64,000 bases of DNA from CAIKMD01 sp963729935 (GTDB taxonomy: Bacteria; Pseudomonadota; Alphaproteobacteria; ATCC43930; CGMCC-115725): assembly GCA_963729935.1 (NCBI GenBank), contig CAVSPW010000009.1, positions 29,267 to 93,266 of the forward strand, given 5' to 3'. Shown piece by piece: positions 7,952 to 16,840 of this stretch. The first letter of the stretch is position 1, and each line of letters begins with the position of its first letter. The notes under the pieces were generated by a model. That model worked only from the letters and a program-made list of their open reading frames with translations. It did no database searches and was not told where the DNA came from. The translations under genes were made by a program, and so were the position numbers.

Positions 7952-8623
7952 ATGATTGAGGGAAGCGTTTCTTCCGCCGACGCATCCGGGACGGGATTCT
8001 TGGACCGAGCCGGCACGCTTATCACGATCAAACGAGGGCAGCCTCTTTTCCGCGAGGGCGAGAGGGCGGATTGCTGCTTCAAGGTGGTCTCGGGGGCGGT
8101 GCGTGGCTGTAGGCATTCGACCGATGGTCGCCGGCAAATCGGCAATTTCTTTCTCGACGGCGATTTCATCGCGTTCGATGCCGGCGCCTTCTATTCCTTT
8201 ACCGCCGAATCGATCACCGACACGAGATTGATCCGCTACGCGCGCCGAAAGCTGGACGCGTTGGTGGCGCGTGAGCCTCAAGTCGCGATCTCCGTGCTCG
8301 ACACGATGCAGCAGGGACTTCTGGCCATGCGCGAGCGCATGGCATGGCTTGGGCATATGAGTGCGATGGAGCGCGTTGCGTCCTTCCTTCTCGCTCTCGC
8401 CGATCGTGGGGACCAAGCGCTGGTAAATTTGCCCATGACCCGCACGGATATTGCCGACCATCTCGGCCTGACCATCGGAACCCTGAGCCGCGCCCGCAGT
8501 CAACTCACGCACGAGGGCATCATTGCTCAGCGCGGCGCGCATGCGGTCATGATCGAAGACCGCAATGCGCTCGAAGATCTCGCCGAAATGTCCGAGGCCC
8601 GAGCCGCGCTTGAGCGAGGCTAG
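7952..8623 (+). CDS. Crp/Fnr-family transcriptional regulator, FixK-like
   Basis: A 223-residue two-domain regulator: N-terminal cyclic-nucleotide-binding fold (KRGQPLFREGE ... VVSGAVRGCRHSTDGRRQIG ... LDGDFIAFDAG), dimer helix (MSAMERVASFLLALADRG), and C-terminal winged HTH (TRTDIADHLGLTIGTLSRAR). It lacks the N-terminal cysteine cluster of FNR/FnrN, so it is closer to FixK-type proteins. In the recognition helix the usual Glu (LTxETxSR) is Gly, while the Ser-Arg pair is kept. In FNR that Glu contacts the TTGAT half-site, so DNA specificity could be altered. An earlier in-frame ATG (7871) is possible; neither start has a good ribosome site. It is the natural candidate to read the block's palindromes. 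Confidence 0.88.
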   Translation: MIEGSVSSADASGTGFLDRAGTLITIKRGQPLFREGERADCCFKVVSGAVRGCRHSTDGRRQIGNFFLDGDFIAFDAGAFYSFTAESITDTRLIRYARRKLDALVAREPQVAISVLDTMQQGLLAMRERMAWLGHMSAMERVASFLLALADRGDQALVNLPMTRTDIADHLGLTIGTLSRARSQLTHEGIIAQRGAHAVMIEDRNALEDLAEMSEARAALERG

Positions 8624-8683
8624 GCACGGCGGTGTCATTTCACGCAGGTGAATGGACCAGGAGACAGGGGAAGGAGCGCGGAT

Positions 8684-9394
8684 ATGATTCAGACGCAAGC
8701 CAAGGATGTAATGACAACCGCCATCGTTACCATACGCCCCGAGACGACTGTCGGCGAGATCGCGAAGACGCTGCTGGATCGGCGCATCAGCGCGGTACCG
8801 GTTCTCGACGACCGAGGCGCGATTGTGGGGATCGTCAGCGAAGGCGACCTCATGCGCCGGCCGGAATCGGCCACGGAGAGGCGTAGTTCCTGGTGGCTCG
8901 CATTTCTGACATTGGGAGAAGACGATGCGCGCCGCTTCGTAAAGACGCACGGACGCCATGCGCGCGATGTCATGACCCGGGATGTCGTGACTATCGATGA
9001 AGAAGCGACTTTGGAGCAGGTCGCCCATATCCTGGAGAGCCGACACATAAAGCGGCTGCCGGTCCTTCGGGGCGGCAAGCTGGTTGGCATCGTAAGCCGC
9101 GCGGATTTATTGCGCGGCCTTGCTTCGGCAAAGCTCGAGGGCGCGCCGAGTGCGGATGATCGCGCCTTGCGCGAGGCGATCGAGGCCGCCATTCATGAGC
9201 ATGCCGGCTTCGATTCCCCATTCATCGGGGTTACGGTGAAAAACGGCATCGCGGAACTCTGGGGCGGGGTTCGGACGCCGGCCGCCAAGGATGCGGCGCG
9301 CGTCGCCGCCGAAAACGTACCGGGTGTCAGCAAGGTCCATGACCGGATTACAGTTTTCTCGCGGGATGTTCGAAACGCCATGTGGGCCGAATAA
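8684..9394 (+). CDS. CBS-pair protein with C-terminal BON domain
   Basis: A 236-residue cytosolic protein: CBS1 (VMTTAIVTIRPETTVGEIAK ... IVGIVSEGDLMRR, residues 8-66), a linker, CBS2 (VMTRDVVTIDEEATLEQV ... LVGIVSRADLLRG, about 97-153), then a BON domain (residues 165-228) with VTVKNGIAELWGGV. No signal peptide is present, so the BON domain, usually found on envelope proteins, would act in the cytoplasm. AAGGAG precedes ATG 8684 at good spacing. The gene follows the FixK-like regulator by 60 nt and may be in its transcript. CBS-BON proteins are often seen among stress and hypoxia genes; the ligand is unknown. Confidence 0.88.
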   Translation: MIQTQAKDVMTTAIVTIRPETTVGEIAKTLLDRRISAVPVLDDRGAIVGIVSEGDLMRRPESATERRSSWWLAFLTLGEDDARRFVKTHGRHARDVMTRDVVTIDEEATLEQVAHILESRHIKRLPVLRGGKLVGIVSRADLLRGLASAKLEGAPSADDRALREAIEAAIHEHAGFDSPFIGVTVKNGIAELWGGVRTPAAKDAARVAAENVPGVSKVHDRITVFSRDVRNAMWAE

Positions 9395-9581
9395 GCGCCG
9401 CTGAGAAGATCCGCGCCCGCGCGCAACGCCTTTCTCCGCCGCTTTTCGCGTCAAGAGGAAATGCCCTCGCGGCGGAGAGCCAGGTCGTTGATCGAATCAC
9501 GGATGCGCGGCGGTTTGGGACGCAGGCGTGAGAGTTGAACGAAGAGATCCGGCCTTCGCGGGATGTGCTCTGTGGCTTTCC

Positions 9582-9806
9582 TCACGGCTCGTCAGGCGGG
9601 GTCCCGCAGACTGACTCGTCCCTGTTTCGAATCTCAGGCGCTCCTGCATCGATCCGATCGGGTGCCACGTCGACTTCAAAATTCTCGCTTGTGCGCCCTT
9701 GCGGTCCGAGTTGCGCCCGATCGGGAGGCAAACGGTTGCTTTCAGGGGGCGGGCGCTTGGCACGGCGCCGTACCTTGTGAACGCGCCTGTGCGGTTTCGC
9801 ATCCAT
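9582..9806 (-). CDS. Possible small basic protein
   Basis: A 74-residue highly charged protein beginning MDAKPHRRVHKVRRRAKRPP, with an acidic C-terminal half. I do not recognise it and it has no clear fold signature. The main support is a strong GGAGGA ribosome site 5-6 nt before the ATG at 9806, unusual for a random frame. The composition (Arg/Pro-rich, no hydrophobic core) suggests a nucleic-acid-binding or disordered protein if it is real. Competing frames on the plus strand look worse. Confidence 0.35.
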   Translation of the reverse strand: MDAKPHRRVHKVRRRAKRPPPESNRLPPDRAQLGPQGRTSENFEVDVAPDRIDAGAPEIRNRDESVCGTPPDEP

Positions 9807-9920
9807 TCATTCCTCCAAGCTCGCTCCTGCGGCGGCGCGGGAAGCAGAACCCGTTGCGCAAACATCTGGCGAGGCGCCGCTCTGAGCGGACACATCTTGC
9901 CGCAGCGGTTGCGTCAAAAC

Positions 9921-9934
9921 TTGACGCAAATCAA
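9921..9934. promoter_or_regulatory. FNR/FixK-type palindrome upstream of archease-rtcB
   Basis: TTGAC-GCAA-ATCAA, 9 of 10 positions of the consensus. Its centre lies 216 nt before the archease start, so either the leader is about 175 nt or an unrecognised small gene lies between. It overlaps the inverted repeat at 9911-9927. Confidence 0.6.
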
Positions 9935-10143
9935 ATTGTCGTTTCCGCACCCGTCATAAATATATTTGGAGGCGAGTGCTTCGAAGCGATGAACCTCGCC
10001 CTTGCATATCGGACGCTCTTCGGGCGCTCCGAAGAGGAAGGGTGTGCCCTTCGTGGCGCAGAGAGCGCTCATGAATAGAGATGAGCGGCCATTATGGATG
10101 AGCACGCATGTGCTCGGCGGATTGCTTGCCGCTTGGAGATGCC

Positions 10144-10569
10144 ATGCCTATTGAAGCGCGCGCCGAGCACTTCCCGCATGGGGCGGACATCGGTGTGCGC
10201 GGGATCGGCTCGACCCGAGAAGAAGCGTTCGAGCAAGCGGCGATGGCGCTTTCGGCGATCGTGGTGGATGTTTCCGCGATTCGTCTCCGGCATCGCGTCC
10301 ATCTCGAATGCGAAGCCCCGACCGATGCCATGCTGCTCGTCGATTGGCTTAATGCCGTCATTTACCGAATGGCCGTAGATCATTCTATTTTCGGCCAATT
10401 CAAAGTCGCGTTCGATGAACATCATTTGCGAGCCGATGCCTGGGGCGAACCGATCGATCCGCTTCGCCACGCGCCGGCCGTCGAGGCGAAGGGGGCAACC
10501 TATACGGCGCTCAAGCTGGAGCAACGCGCCGATGGGGCGTGGATCGCCCAATGCGTGATTGACGTCTGA
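10144..10569 (+). CDS. Archease, RtcB activator
   Basis: A 141-residue protein of the archease family, a small metal-binding protein that promotes guanylylation and multiple turnover of the RNA ligase RtcB. Visible family features are EHFPHGADIGVRGIG near the N-terminus (with the conserved HxxD), EEAFEQAAMAL, DAMLLVDWLNAVIYRM, and the C-terminal VEAKGATY-T segment close to the usual VKAAT. GGAG lies about 8 nt upstream of ATG 10144; an upstream in-frame start at 10108 adds a poorly conserved leader. It stands 39 nt before rtcB, and the pairing strongly supports both assignments. Confidence 0.9.
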   Translation: MPIEARAEHFPHGADIGVRGIGSTREEAFEQAAMALSAIVVDVSAIRLRHRVHLECEAPTDAMLLVDWLNAVIYRMAVDHSIFGQFKVAFDEHHLRADAWGEPIDPLRHAPAVEAKGATYTALKLEQRADGAWIAQCVIDV

Positions 10570-10608
10570 ACGACGCAGTGTTGAAACCCCTATGGAGGGC
10601 GCAAGGCA

Positions 10609-12039
<1,431 letters not shown>

Positions 12040-12085
12040 CGTCGATCGAAGGGCTCCCGGATCGGGTTTCCCCGGATCTGCGGTG

Positions 12086-12099
12086 TTGATTCACGTCAA
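12086..12099. promoter_or_regulatory. FNR/FixK-type palindrome upstream of YbhB-like gene
   Basis: TTGAT-TCAC-GTCAA, 9 of 10 positions. Centre 101 nt before the ATG at 12194, in the gap after rtcB. Confidence 0.65.
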
Positions 12100-12193
12100 T
12101 GTGGGCGCTCGTGGACGCCTCTAAGCTTTTCGATCGCAAGAGCCGATCCGGCGCGAGCCGTGTCGAAAGGTCCAGCGGCGACGGGAGCCGAGG

Positions 12194-12646
12194 ATGCAGT
12201 TGAAGAGCGAAGCCTTCAAACCGGGCGGCAAGATCCCCGCGCGGTTCACCTGCGACGACGCCGACACGCCGCCGCCGCTCGCATGGCCGGGCGCGCCGCG
12301 GCAAAGCCGGAGTTATGCCATCGTCTGCCGCGATCCCGACGCGCCTTCAGGGGTGTGGTATCATTGGGCAATTTTTGACATCCCCGCCGCTCTGTCGGGG
12401 CTGGCCGCCGGCCGGTCTTCGGCTGGTGCCACTGCGCGCGAGGCGATCAATGATTTTGGCAAGCGCGGCTATGGCGGGCCCTGTCCGCCGCACGGTCATG
12501 GAACCCACCACTACCATTTCACGATCTACGCGCTCGATGTCGAGAGCCTCGACCTTCCGGCGGGCGGGGGTTGCCGAGACGCCGAAAGAGCGGCAGCGGC
12601 TCATGCGATCGTGACCGCGGAACTGATCGGCACCTATGCAAGATAG
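12194..12646 (+). CDS. YbhB/YbcL family (Raf kinase inhibitor-like, PEBP) protein
   Basis: A 150-residue PEBP-fold protein. Family motifs: IPARFTCDDADTPPPLAWPG near the N-terminus, the ligand-site DPDAPSGVWYHWAIFDIP, and the GPCPPHGHGTHHYHFTIYAL segment. Bacterial members (YbhB, YbcL) have no settled function; the pocket binds phosphorylated or anionic groups. No signal peptide, so it is cytosolic. It lies downstream of a well-placed FNR-type palindrome and just ahead of the triple-BON gene, probably in one transcript. Confidence 0.9.
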   Translation: MQLKSEAFKPGGKIPARFTCDDADTPPPLAWPGAPRQSRSYAIVCRDPDAPSGVWYHWAIFDIPAALSGLAAGRSSAGATAREAINDFGKRGYGGPCPPHGHGTHHYHFTIYALDVESLDLPAGGGCRDAERAAAAHAIVTAELIGTYAR

Positions 12647-12669
12647 GTTGTGGTCCCATGGAGGCGGTG

Positions 12670-13392
12670 ATGGAACGCAGGGAAGCGATTTTGCAAGCGG
12701 CCTTGAAGGCGCTGAAGGCCGGGTCCCGCGCAGATATCGCCAATCCTCCGCTCACGGCGGGCTGGGAAAACGGCGACCTCATCATCGAAGGTGAGGTCGC
12801 CAGCGTCGCAGCAAAGAAGCTGGCGCTAGAGAGGGTGGCGTCTATCGAAGGCGTGGTGGGAATCGTCGACCGGCTTCGCGTGGCGCCGGCCCAGCGGATG
12901 GGCGATGGCGAAATCCGCGATGGAGTCCGGGACGCCCTGGTCGCGGAGCCTGCTTTGGCGTCTTGCGGGATCGATCTGAAAGCCGATGGCAAACGAGTTC
13001 CCGTACAAGTGCCTTCTCCGATCGATGGCAACATCACCGTCACGGTGAGCAACGGGGTCGTGACGCTCGACGGCGAGGTCTGCGGCCTGGGACGCAAACG
13101 CCTTGCCGGCGTGCTCGCCTGGTGGGTGCCCGGCACGCGGGACGTCGTGAACGGCCTGGGCGTGATGCCGGATGAGTCCGACAGCGACGATGAGATTACC
13201 GATGCCGTCCGGCTGGCACTCGAGAAGGATCCCTTCGTGAACGCGTCTCAGATCAGGATCTCGACTCGTGGATGCGTCGTGACCTTGCAAGGCCTCGTGC
13301 CGACTGCCGCGGAGCGAGAAATGGCAGAATCGGACGCCTGGTACGTCTTCGGGGTCGACAAGGTCGTGAACCTTGTCGATGTGCGCCCTTAA
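12670..13392 (+). CDS. Protein with three BON domains, cytosolic
   Basis: A 240-residue protein built of three BON repeats: about residues 2-75 (ENGDLIIEGEVASVAAKKLA), 80-160 (SNGVVTLDGEVCGLGRKRL), and 170-238 (TRGCVVTLQGLVPTAAERE). BON domains bind phospholipid or other ligands and are usually exported, but no signal peptide is visible here. I prefer ATG 12670 because GGAGG lies 5 nt upstream; ATG 12658 in the same frame is the alternative. It follows the YbhB-like gene by about 20 nt. The role is unknown; together with the CBS-BON protein it gives the block two cytosolic BON proteins. Confidence 0.85.
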   Translation: MERREAILQAALKALKAGSRADIANPPLTAGWENGDLIIEGEVASVAAKKLALERVASIEGVVGIVDRLRVAPAQRMGDGEIRDGVRDALVAEPALASCGIDLKADGKRVPVQVPSPIDGNITVTVSNGVVTLDGEVCGLGRKRLAGVLAWWVPGTRDVVNGLGVMPDESDSDDEITDAVRLALEKDPFVNASQIRISTRGCVVTLQGLVPTAAEREMAESDAWYVFGVDKVVNLVDVRP

Positions 13393-13429
13393 CGAGCCGC
13401 GCGCATCGATCGACATCCCCCAGAACGGC

Positions 13430-13443
13430 TTGATCTAGCTCAA
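13430..13443. promoter_or_regulatory. FNR/FixK-type palindrome upstream of two small genes
   Basis: TTGAT-CTAG-CTCAA, 9 of 10 positions, containing a central CTAG. Centre 66 nt before ATG 13503; activation at -41.5 would start the transcript about 25 nt before the gene. Confidence 0.65.
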
Positions 13444-13502
13444 TTTGGCGAAGCGCAGAACCGATAAGCTTAACCAATTCATTGCACCGATGGAGTTGTA
13501 AG

Positions 13503-13715
13503 ATGCTCAACCCGAGTGGAGACAGCCCCGAAATCGTCGCACTGGCTTTGCTTGAACGGATCGCGCGCGCGGAAGGGCGTCAATTCGATCGCAAACCGGA
13601 AGACGGCATGACCGTGGCGGACCGGCGCTGGATTCTCGACACTTATTTCGACTGCCTCGCAGCGGCGCGGGGCCATCGCCCGACGGCAAGTGTCGCGAAG
13701 GAACTCTCCCTCTGA
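13503..13715 (+). CDS. Small hypothetical protein (70 aa)
   Basis: A 70-residue soluble, probably helical protein: SPEIVALALLERIARAEGR, then GMTVADRRWILDTYFDCLAAARG. I recognise no family. GGAG 7 nt before ATG 13503 supports the start. Its stop TGA overlaps the next ATG (TGATG), so it is translationally coupled to the following small gene. A consensus-like FNR palindrome sits at a classic activation distance, which argues that this short unit is a real, regulated operon. Confidence 0.7.
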   Translation: MLNPSGDSPEIVALALLERIARAEGRQFDRKPEDGMTVADRRWILDTYFDCLAAARGHRPTASVAKELSL

Positions 13716-13960
13716 TGGCGGCCGGTGCGATGAAGATATATGCGATTGAGGCCTATGGCGGCCCGCTGCGAACCGACGGCGCGGTTGCTCACTTTACGGT
13801 CTGCGCCCATAGCGGCGGCGAGGCGATCGACATTGTGCGCCGCAGCAGCCTCGGCCAGCGATATGGACGGTTCGAGATGCTCGAGGAGACCGGTGAATTC
13901 GATGCCGATGAGCCCGGGATTATTACTCAGGATGAGGAGCCGCACGCCGAGCGCGCGTGA
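13715..13960 (+). CDS. Small hypothetical protein (81 aa)
   Basis: An 81-residue acidic protein coupled to the preceding gene through a one-base overlap. The translation KIYAIEAYGGPLRTDGAVAHFTVCAHSGGEAIDIVRR looks like an alpha/beta mini-domain and the C-terminus is Asp/Glu-rich. I do not recognise the family. An internal ATG at 13730 could be the actual start. Confidence 0.65.
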   Translation: MAAGAMKIYAIEAYGGPLRTDGAVAHFTVCAHSGGEAIDIVRRSSLGQRYGRFEMLEETGEFDADEPGIITQDEEPHAERA

Positions 13961-14360
13961 TCGGTCTCAATCGGACCGTGATAATCCGCGCCGCGCGAAA
14001 ACCGTGCCGATAAACCGCGACCGCGGCGAAAGTTTCCCCTCTCGGCCGGCAAATGATCGGCCGTATGTGATGCCGTGGCGGGTCCGCCTGATCGCTTGTA
14101 ACCGCGCCGATTTGCCACGCGCAACACGCAAACCGGCTCGGGATTACAGATGGCGTTTGCGGCGGACAATCCCCGTTAGCGCCGTGCCGCATCGGAAGAC
14201 CAGCATCGTGGAACCTAGTCGCGGCACCTCGCCATTGGCCGCGACGACCGGAATAGCGGTGCAGGGATGTTCGTCGGCTCGGACCGGGCGCGGCTGGATG
14301 TCGTCACGCGATGCGGGCTGCGGCGACGTGCCGCGCTAAACCTTGGACGCGAAGAATCCA
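13961..14360. other. Intergenic stretch, no gene seen
   Basis: About 400 bases. A plus-strand frame is open across it but its translation is arginine-rich and motif-free. A degenerate FNR-like site, GTGAT-CGGT-CTCAA (8 of 10), spans the stop codon of the preceding gene at 13957-13970. Confidence 0.5.
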
Positions 14361-15272
14361 ATGGTTGGACCGATAACGAAACGAACTGAAGATGAAACTC
14401 TTCGACCGCCGGGCTTGAGGCCCAGCAGAACCAATGCGGCGGTTGCGGCCATGCTTGAACAGGCGGCGGCGTTGATGGAAGAGCAAGGCGGCAATCCCTT
14501 TCGCGTCCGTGCGTACCGGCGCGCAGCGGAGTCGGTGCGAAGGCTCGACGTCGAGGTGAGCGAGATTGCGGCGCGAGAGGGAAATGCCGGACTCCAACGG
14601 ATATCGGGCATTGGTCGAGCGATCGCGGCGGCGATCGAGAAAATTCTGAGGACGGGGCGCTGGATGCAACTCGCGCGTTTGCGTGGCGAGGCCGATCCCG
14701 AAAGATTGTTCGGGACGATCGCCGGTATCGGCCCCTCCTTGGCGCGGCGAATCCATGAAACCCTTCACGTCGACACGTTGGAAGCACTTGAAATCGCGGC
14801 CCATGACGGGAGACTCGAAACCGTGCCCGGCATCGGCCGACGCCGGGCCGCGGCGATCCGCAGCCTTCTCGCCGATATGCTGCAACGTGTCCGGGTGGGG
14901 CGAGGAACGCCGGCCGAGGAGCCTCCTGTGGCGATGCTCTTGGATGTCGACCGAGAATATCGCGCACTGGCGCGGGCCGACCGGCTGCCGAAGATTGCGC
15001 CGAAGCGCTTCAACCCCAAAGGCGAGGCATGGCTCCCCATTCTCCACACCGAGCGTGACGGGTGGAATTTTACCGTCCTCTATTCCAATACCGCGCGCGC
15101 CCATGAGTTGGGGAGGATCGGTGATTGGGTCGTCGTTTACTTCGAGCGCGACACTCAACCCGAAGGTCAGCGAACAATCGTCACGGAAAAGCGCGGCGAG
15201 CTCGCCGGCAAACGGGTCGTTCGCGGCCGAGAGCAGGAATTGGTTGACCTTCTCCCGCAATCCACAGCGTGA
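14361..15272 (+). CDS. Helix-hairpin-helix DNA-binding protein related to the N-terminal part of family X DNA polymerases
   Basis: About 303 residues. The N-terminal half resembles the 8-kDa/fingers region of PolX: NAAVAAMLEQAAALMEEQGG, NPFRVRAYRRAAESVR, then three HhH hairpins, ISGIGRAIAAAIEKI, IAGIGPSLARRI and VPGIGRRRAAAI. The polymerase palm aspartates and PHP nuclease domain are absent. Instead there is a C-terminal domain (KRFNPKGEAWLPILHTERDGWNFTVLYS in two parts, ending in an arginine-rich tail) of unknown function. ATG 14361 has GAAG upstream; a TTG at 14343 is possible. It probably binds DNA structures or gaps. Repair is a reasonable guess. Confidence 0.8.
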   Translation: MVGPITKRTEDETLRPPGLRPSRTNAAVAAMLEQAAALMEEQGGNPFRVRAYRRAAESVRRLDVEVSEIAAREGNAGLQRISGIGRAIAAAIEKILRTGRWMQLARLRGEADPERLFGTIAGIGPSLARRIHETLHVDTLEALEIAAHDGRLETVPGIGRRRAAAIRSLLADMLQRVRVGRGTPAEEPPVAMLLDVDREYRALARADRLPKIAPKRFNPKGEAWLPILHTERDGWNFTVLYSNTARAHELGRIGDWVVVYFERDTQPEGQRTIVTEKRGELAGKRVVRGREQELVDLLPQSTA

Positions 15273-15367
15273 TGTTACGCCGTCCTGCCGGGTCTGAGAC
15301 AGGTCAACCTCTGTTCCGCGGCCGTGGATTACTTTTTACGGGTGCATGATCGTGCCAGGAGGAATCC

Positions 15368-16330
15368 ATGTCGGCCGGTAAACTCGCATTGTTCACCCTT
15401 GAAGGAACGGCGGACTATGCCGCCCGCGTGTCCGCACGCTTGGAAGCGCCGCTGCTCCCGGTCGAAGAGCGCAGCTTCGAGGACGGGGAGCATAAAGTGC
15501 GCCCGCTCGCACCGGTTCGCGGGCTCGATGCCTACGTCATTCACGCCTTGCACGGCGACACGACCAGATCGGTAAACGACAAGCTCTGCCGGTTGCTCTT
15601 TTTGATTGCCACCTTGAAGGACCACGGCGCGGCGCGGGTGACAGCCGTCCTGCCCTATCTCTGCTATGCACGCAAGGACAGGCGGACCCAACCTTATGAC
15701 CCGGTTACGTCGCGCTACGTCGCATCATTGTTCGAAGCCATGGCCACCGACCGGATTATCGCCGTCGAGGTTCACAACGTCGCCGCTTTCGACAATGCAT
15801 TTCGTTGTCCGACAAGGCACATCGACACCGCCGAGTTCTTCGCAAAGCACTTCGCGTCTCTGGAGAAGGATGCCGCGCTCACCGTCGTCTCCCCGGATGC
15901 CGGCGGGGTGAAGCGCGCCGAATTGTTCCGTCGTGCCCTTGAGCGCTTGTCGGGGAAGGCTGTCGACAATGCCTTTGTCGAGAAATATCGCAGCGGAGGG
16001 GTTGTGACCGGCGGCGCGCTCGTCGGCGGGCTTAAAGACAAGACGGCCATCATTCTCGATGATTTGATCAGCACCGGGGGCACGCTCTTGCGGGCCGCCA
16101 AGGCCTGCCGCGCCGCGGGCGCTCGCCGCGTCTTCGGCGCCGCCGCGCATGGCCTTTTCATGGGCGGCGCGTCAGATCTGTTTGTCTCCGCCGATTTCGA
16201 TGCCCTGGTTGTCTCCGACACCGTTCCGCTCTCCGAGAGCTTGCCGCGCGGGAGCCGCGATCGTCTCACCGTACTCGATTCAACATCGCTCGTGGCTGAC
16301 GCGATCGCTGGGGCACATGAAGAAGACTGA
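15368..16330 (+). CDS. Ribose-phosphate pyrophosphokinase (PRPP synthetase) paralogue
   Basis: Makes 5-phosphoribosyl-1-diphosphate from ribose-5-phosphate and ATP. The 320-residue protein has the family motifs FEDGEHKVRP, ATP-loop YLCYARKDRRTQPYDPVTSRY, VSPDAGGVKRAE, and PRPP loop DDLISTGGTL. It is divergent from the housekeeping Prs (note HALHGDTTRSVNDKL in place of the usual QSTSxPVNDNLMEL pattern), so it is likely an accessory copy. A strong AGGAGGA site precedes the ATG. A degenerate FNR-like palindrome (15294-15307, 7 of 10) lies 67 nt before the start. The nearby phosphoribosyltransferase gene could consume its product. Confidence 0.9.
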   Translation: MSAGKLALFTLEGTADYAARVSARLEAPLLPVEERSFEDGEHKVRPLAPVRGLDAYVIHALHGDTTRSVNDKLCRLLFLIATLKDHGAARVTAVLPYLCYARKDRRTQPYDPVTSRYVASLFEAMATDRIIAVEVHNVAAFDNAFRCPTRHIDTAEFFAKHFASLEKDAALTVVSPDAGGVKRAELFRRALERLSGKAVDNAFVEKYRSGGVVTGGALVGGLKDKTAIILDDLISTGGTLLRAAKACRAAGARRVFGAAAHGLFMGGASDLFVSADFDALVVSDTVPLSESLPRGSRDRLTVLDSTSLVADAIAGAHEED

Positions 16331-16343
16331 TGCCGGAGAGTCC

Positions 16344-16357
16344 TTGATCCATCTCAA
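16344..16357. promoter_or_regulatory. FNR/FixK-type palindrome upstream of GYD-hydrolase-phosphoribosyltransferase genes
   Basis: TTGAT-CCAT-CTCAA, 9 of 10 positions, placed 14 nt after the PRPP synthetase stop. Centre 120 nt before the GYD-protein start at 16471. Confidence 0.65.
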
Positions 16358-16470
16358 AGGCGAGGAGCGGTCGGCGGAATAGCATACAATTTGGTCGGAA
16401 AGACGCGTCTCACCGCCGACGCGTTCCGGAACATTCAAAGCTTTGCCGAACATCATGAGGGAGAGCCTCG

Positions 16471-16782
16471 ATGCAGACCTTCGCCATGTTGACGCGGCTG
16501 GAACCGAATGGGTTGCAAGCGCCGCTCGCGATCGAAAAGCTGGAACACAAGGTCATGGAGCATGTGCGCCGCGCTTGCCCCACGGCTGAGTGGATCGCCA
16601 GCTATGCACTTCTCGGACCCTATGACTATCTGGATTTGTTTCGCGCAAGAGATGTGGATGACGCGAGTAAGATTTCGGCGATCGTTCGCGGCTACGGCCA
16701 CGCTCATACCGAACTGTGGTCGGCGACCGAATGGCCCCACTTTAAAGCCGTTATGCGCGAACTCGGCGTCATCCAGGGCTAG
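16471..16782 (+). CDS. GYD-domain protein
   Basis: A 103-residue small ferredoxin-like alpha/beta protein of the GYD family (MQTFAMLTRL at the start; the GPYDYLDLFRARD core; IVRGYGHAHTELWSATEW). The family is widespread and uncharacterised. GAGGGAGAG lies a few bases before the ATG. It begins a probable three-gene unit with the hydrolase and phosphoribosyltransferase genes under the palindrome at 16344. Confidence 0.85.
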   Translation: MQTFAMLTRLEPNGLQAPLAIEKLEHKVMEHVRRACPTAEWIASYALLGPYDYLDLFRARDVDDASKISAIVRGYGHAHTELWSATEWPHFKAVMRELGVIQG

Positions 16783-16840
16783 AGAGCCGCGGCTGATTCC
16801 GGAGAAGGCTCCATGCGGGGGAGCGAAGGAGTGCCGATCG

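Larger units (their letters stand above)
9395..10143. other. Long intergenic stretch, one possible small gene and one FNR-type site
   Basis: About 750 bases between the CBS-BON gene and the archease gene. Several frames are open but have arginine/serine-rich translations with no recognisable motif. It contains a weakly supported small gene on the minus strand (9582-9806) and the palindrome at 9921. A 7-bp perfect inverted repeat GCGTCAA-AAC-TTGACGC (9911-9927) overlaps that palindrome. Confidence 0.6.

Noticed and set aside
9487..9505. TTGAT-CGA-ATCA near the CBS-BON gene end, considered as an FNR site
   Set aside because: The spacer is 3 nt rather than 4 and the right half is incomplete; no gene start follows in a suitable position.
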